15,120 nucleotides of DNA. Source: Vicinamibacterales bacterium (lineage in GTDB: Bacteria; Acidobacteriota; Vicinamibacteria; Vicinamibacterales; UBA8438). The notes under the pieces are model-generated. The model was not told the origin of the DNA. It did no database searches and saw only the letters and a program-made list of their open reading frames with translations. The position numbers were made by a program, and so were the translations under genes. This document shows positions 12,732 to 15,120 of the stretch, piece after piece. Within the stretch, counting starts at the first letter, position 1, and every line of letters starts with the position of its first letter. Where the stretch lies: the NCBI GenBank assembly GCA_030745255.1, contig JASLOY010000027.1:1-15120 (forward strand), in the 5' to 3' direction.

Positions 12732-13643
12732 CTAACTGGATGCGGCCGGTGTGAGGTGGGGCCTCAAATCGAGATCGTTGAGCACCTGCACGATCCGCGC
12801 GACCGATTCGGTTCGCGGTGGGACCATTGGCAGACGATAGTGGGGCTCGAGCAGCCCGAGGTGCGCCATTGCCGCCTTGACCGGCATCGGGTTGGCTTCG
12901 ATGAAGTTGACCTGCATCAGCGGGAGCAGCCTGGCATGGAGCTGGCGGGCGGTGTCGAAGTCGCCCTTCAACGCCAGCGACACCATGCGTGACATCTCGT
13001 CCGGTATCTCGTTGGAGGCGACCGAAATGACCCCCGAGCCACCGACGGCGATGAGCGGCACCGTGAACAGATCGTCGCCCGACAGCACGCTGAATCCGGT
13101 GGGGGCCGCCCGGCAGATCTCGCACATTTGCGGCAGGTTCGCCGAGGCCTCTTTGACGCCGACGACATTTGGGATGTCGGCCAGCCGGCGCAGCGTGGCC
13201 GCGTCCACGTTACAGCCAGTACGACCCGGCACGTTGTAGACCACGATCGGCAACGACGTGCTGTCGGCTATCGCGCGATAGTGCTGATAGAGGCCTTCTG
13301 ACGTCGGCTTGTTGTAATACGGGGTGACCGACAAGATGCCGTTGGCCCCGGCGCGTTGCATGTCGGCGGCACGCTCGATGACCGCCTGGGTGTCGTAGCC
13401 GCCCGCGCCGGCGAGCACCGGAACCCGCCCGTCTGCCGTCTCCACGACCAGCTCGACGACGCGCCGGTGTTCAGCGCCGGAGAGAGTCGGGCTTTCACCG
13501 GTGGTGCCGCATGGAACCAGGAAGTCGATTCCCCCCGCGATCTGCCGGTCGGCCAGACGGCGAACCGCCGCGTCGTCCACGGCCCCGTCGGCCGTGAACG
13601 GCGTCACCAGCGCCGTGCCGCATCCCGACCAATTATGCGTCAT
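12732..13643 (-). CDS. dapA: 4-hydroxy-tetrahydrodipicolinate synthase
   Basis: Condenses pyruvate with aspartate-4-semialdehyde, the first committed step to diaminopimelate and lysine. The product has 303 residues, a TIM barrel of the NAL/DHDPS family. All catalytic positions match E. coli DapA with an offset of three: Thr47-Thr48 (GTTGES), Tyr110 (PYYNKP), Tyr136, Arg141 (YNVPGRTG) and the Schiff-base Lys164 (GVKEAS). GDD at 189-191 is typical of DHDPS. The ATG at 13643 lies 20 bp after dapB and has no clear ribosome-binding site, so coupling to dapB translation is possible. Confidence 0.97.
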   Translation of the reverse strand: MTHNWSGCGTALVTPFTADGAVDDAAVRRLADRQIAGGIDFLVPCGTTGESPTLSGAEHRRVVELVVETADGRVPVLAGAGGYDTQAVIERAADMQRAGANGILSVTPYYNKPTSEGLYQHYRAIADSTSLPIVVYNVPGRTGCNVDAATLRRLADIPNVVGVKEASANLPQMCEICRAAPTGFSVLSGDDLFTVPLIAVGGSGVISVASNEIPDEMSRMVSLALKGDFDTARQLHARLLPLMQVNFIEANPMPVKAAMAHLGLLEPHYRLPMVPPRTESVARIVQVLNDLDLRPHLTPAASS

Positions 13644-13663
13644 CGTTCAGCGTGCAGTGTTCT

Positions 13664-14362
13664 TCAGCCCGCATTCAACCCCAGGACGTCTCGCATCGAG
13701 AACCAGCCGTGTCGCCCCTGTACCCAGCGCGCCGCCTCGAGTGCGCCACGCGCAAACGTCGCCCGATCCCGCGTCGTGTGTGTCAGGGTGATCGTTTCAC
13801 TCGGGCCATCGATTCCGACCGTGTGCGTGCCCGGCGCGGCACCGACCCGGGTCGATGCCATGTCGATGGTGTGGGTGTAGCCGTTCCGCACCATCTCGGT
13901 CTGCATCGCCAGCGCGGTGCCGGACGGTGCGTCGATCTTGGCGGCATGATGGATCTCGTGAATCCAGGCGCCGAATTCCTCATGCGGCTCGAACAGCCGC
14001 GCCGCCCGCGCGGTCAAGGCGAGGAACAGGTTGACCCCGAGGGAGAAGTTGGCAGCTGCGACGACCCCGATCCCGGTGTCGGTCACGACCTTCCGCATCG
14101 CACGCTCTTGGGCCACCCACCCGGTGGTGCCGACCACGAGGTTGACGCCGTGCTCCGCCAGGCGGGGCAGATTGGCAACCACGGCGTCGGCCGTCGAGAA
14201 GTCGATCGCTACATCCACGTCGCGCACCTGGTCAGCTGTAATGCCGGTGCCGTCACGGTTGTTGTCGATGTCGAGTCGTCCCGCCACCTCGAAGTCGTAG
14301 GACTGGCTGAGCTGGTCGACTAGCTTGCCCATTCGACCGTATCCAATCAGGAGGAGACGCAT
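13664..14362 (-). CDS. dapB: 4-hydroxy-tetrahydrodipicolinate reductase
   Basis: NAD(P)H-dependent reduction of the DapA product to tetrahydrodipicolinate. The product has 232 residues, about 40 shorter than E. coli DapB, mostly through a compact N-terminal nucleotide-binding domain (LLIGYGRMGKLV, then VDVAIDFS and VVGTTGW). The catalytic block EIHHAAKIDAPSGTA (136-150) is intact, with His138, His139 and Lys142. DGPSETITLTHTTRDRATFA closes the substrate domain. The ATG lies 3 bp after the ACT-protein stop with no obvious ribosome-binding site, suggesting translational coupling. Confidence 0.96.
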   Translation of the reverse strand: MRLLLIGYGRMGKLVDQLSQSYDFEVAGRLDIDNNRDGTGITADQVRDVDVAIDFSTADAVVANLPRLAEHGVNLVVGTTGWVAQERAMRKVVTDTGIGVVAAANFSLGVNLFLALTARAARLFEPHEEFGAWIHEIHHAAKIDAPSGTALAMQTEMVRNGYTHTIDMASTRVGAAPGTHTVGIDGPSETITLTHTTRDRATFARGALEAARWVQGRHGWFSMRDVLGLNAG

Positions 14363-14365
14363 GAT

Positions 14366-14821
14366 CTACCGCGTGCGATCGGTCCGGGCCGCACCGCCAC
14401 GCGTGACCTTGCGGATGACAGCGACGGCCTTCCTCGCGTCTTCCTCGCTGTTGAAGGTAATGGTGGCGGAGTAGCGCGCATCGACGACTTCAGCCTCCAG
14501 ATCGCGGACGCCGATGCCGGCCCAGGCGACCGCATTGGCAACCGCATAGGCGAGCCCTGGGCGATTGTCGCCCTGCAGCAGCAAGGTCGTGGCCGGCGAT
14601 TTGCTGAACCCGGCGGCACGCGCCACCATCGCGGCCCGCCGGCTTTCGCCGCCGTAGATCTCGATCGTATTGCGACCGGCGCGACCCGGCGTCGCACGCA
14701 CCCGGACCACCTTGAGGTCGGCGTTGCTCTGCGCGAGTGGCTCGAGGGTCTCGGCAAGCGCGCCTGGACGCCTCAGGACGTCAGTGCGCCAGAGTCCGAT
14801 ACGTTTGATCTTGACCGTCAT
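14366..14821 (-). CDS. Stand-alone tandem ACT-domain protein heading the dap operon
   Basis: A 151-residue protein with no catalytic domain. Two ACT-like halves are visible: about 7-75 (LWRTDVLRRPGALAETLEPL, then DLKVVRVRA) and about 80-142 (LLLQGDNRPGLAYAVANAVA, then IGVRDLEAEV and ATITFNSEEDARKAV). The pattern RPG followed by a helix, in both halves, is the ligand-binding turn of ACT domains. It is the first gene of the dapB-dapA-dapD-dapE operon, 3 bp before dapB. By position it is a plausible lysine or other amino-acid sensor acting on a pathway enzyme or on aspartate kinase encoded elsewhere; this is inference. The ATG start has no Shine-Dalgarno sequence and follows a leader hairpin. 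Confidence 0.85.
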   Translation of the reverse strand: MTVKIKRIGLWRTDVLRRPGALAETLEPLAQSNADLKVVRVRATPGRAGRNTIEIYGGESRRAAMVARAAGFSKSPATTLLLQGDNRPGLAYAVANAVAWAGIGVRDLEAEVVDARYSATITFNSEEDARKAVAVIRKVTRGGAARTDRTR

Positions 14822-14829
14822 GTGTAGAG

Positions 14830-14854
14830 CGCCGGTCGGCTGGAACGGCCGGCG
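14830..14854 (-). promoter_or_regulatory. Hairpin in the leader of the ACT-dap operon
   Basis: CGCCGG (14830-14835) and CCGGCG (14849-14854) form a perfect 6-bp stem. Two more pairs follow after one mismatch, closing a 7-nt loop. The hairpin ends 8 nt before the ATG and occupies the place of a ribosome-binding site. With a start of transcription near 14867, it fills most of a leader of about 46 nt. Confidence 0.45.
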
Positions 14855-14873
14855 GAGCCATCGAAGTGAGGTG

Positions 14874-14879
14874 ATTATA
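14874..14879 (-). promoter_or_regulatory. Consensus -10 box for the ACT-dap operon
   Basis: Minus-strand TATAAT, an exact sigma-70-type -10, lies 53-58 bp upstream of the ACT-protein ATG. No good -35 is seen at 16-18 bp; the heptad repeat occupies that place and offers only CTGACT at 20 bp. Confidence 0.55.
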
Positions 14880-14886
14880 CTAGAGA

Positions 14887-14933
14887 GTCAGGAGACAGGA
14901 GTCAGGAGGAAGCTGGAGGGCTTCGCCGCTTTC
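14887..14933. repeat. Intergenic heptad-type repeat, copy B
   Basis: GTCAGGA, GACAGGA, GTCAGGA run in tandem (14887-14907) and are followed by a block with AGCTGGAGGGCTTCGCCGCT. The whole resembles the element at 3582-3620, which lacks one heptad. It lies between the divergent ACT-dap operon and the lipoprotein gene and overlaps the -35 region of the former. Confidence 0.6.
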
Positions 14934-14936
14934 ATC

Positions 14937-15120
14937 ATGTCAAACAAGCCTCACCACTCGACGATCACGAACGCGTGGCCATCGCGACCACTGCTCCCGG
15001 CGCTGCTGCTGGCGGTCCTTCTGTCGAGCTGCGGCGGGACCGAGGACGCCGCGCGGCCGACCGACTCGACCGGTGGCGAGGCCGCCGCCCCCGCAGCGGA
15101 GGCCAACCCGCTGCGGAACG
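14937..15120 (+). CDS. Lipoprotein, N-terminal part only (cut by window end)
   Basis: An open frame of 61 codons runs from ATG 14937 off the right edge. A charged N-terminus is followed by a hydrophobic stretch (LLPALLLAVLLSS) and a lipobox ending in Cys32 (LLSSC). A low-complexity Gly/Ala/Thr/Glu-rich segment follows, as usual after a lipid-anchored Cys. It should be exported and lipid-modified. The mature domain lies outside the window, so function cannot be told. The nearest purine-rich ribosome-binding-like sequence is 17 or more nt upstream, so the start is not certain. It diverges from the ACT-dap operon. Confidence 0.75.
   Translation, partial: MSNKPHHSTITNAWPSRPLLPALLLAVLLSSCGGTEDAARPTDSTGGEAAAPAAEANPLRN

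Noticed and set aside
11825..12754. Plus-strand frame opposite dapD
   Set aside because: dapD hexapeptide repeats and catalytic blocks on the minus strand are unambiguous.
14822..14880. Lysine riboswitch upstream of the dap operon
   Set aside because: The leader is only about 46 nt, far too short for the lysine aptamer, and shows just one hairpin.

Overview
This is a GC-rich, densely packed bacterial chromosome segment with housekeeping genes and one small probable natural-product locus. Gene order, leaderless or GTG starts, GTGA stop/start overlaps and degenerate heptanucleotide repeats between genes suggest a soil-type Acidobacteriota (perhaps class Vicinamibacteria). That assignment is inference; no rRNA or other phylogenetic marker is in the window. 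No rRNA, tRNA, CRISPR array, transposase or integrase was seen.

Layout, left to right. (1) metH, cobalamin-dependent methionine synthase, cut at its 5' end by the window edge. It has a sharp codon-usage change at the end of its homocysteine domain. (2) A divergent Fpg/MutM-type DNA glycosylase on the minus strand. It sits back to back with a GNAT acetyltransferase across a 66-bp gap that carries a perfect 7-bp inverted repeat. (3) A 57-residue Lys/Gly-rich small protein followed 58 bp later by a 661-residue cobalamin-type radical SAM enzyme. The enzyme closely resembles the 'RiPP maturation radical SAM protein 1' family. I read this pair as a minimal, possibly undescribed RiPP (ribosomally made, modified peptide) locus with the small gene as candidate substrate. 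(4) A minus-strand pair with a 4-nt overlap: a membrane-anchored PEGA-domain protein and tag, 3-methyladenine DNA glycosylase I. (5) A secreted protein with two cyclophilin domains, the first lacking key catalytic residues. (6) A 238-bp gap with GAAGCCT heptad repeats and an unexplained, repeat-like stretch. (7) A minus-strand lysine/diaminopimelate operon in the order ACT-domain protein, dapB, dapA, dapD, dapE, with a consensus -10 box and a leader hairpin. (8) The start of a plus-strand lipoprotein gene, cut by the right edge.

How the genes work together. The five-gene minus-strand operon covers most of the succinylase branch from aspartate semialdehyde to LL-diaminopimelate: DapA condensation, DapB reduction, DapD succinylation and DapE desuccinylation. 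The aminotransferase (DapC/ArgD) and epimerase (DapF) must be encoded elsewhere. The leading stand-alone ACT protein is a plausible amino-acid sensor for the pathway. MetH uses cobalamin, and the radical SAM enzyme has a cobalamin-binding-type N-terminal domain, so the organism probably makes or imports B12. Two base-excision DNA glycosylases lie on either side of the candidate RiPP locus, with no evident functional link to it.
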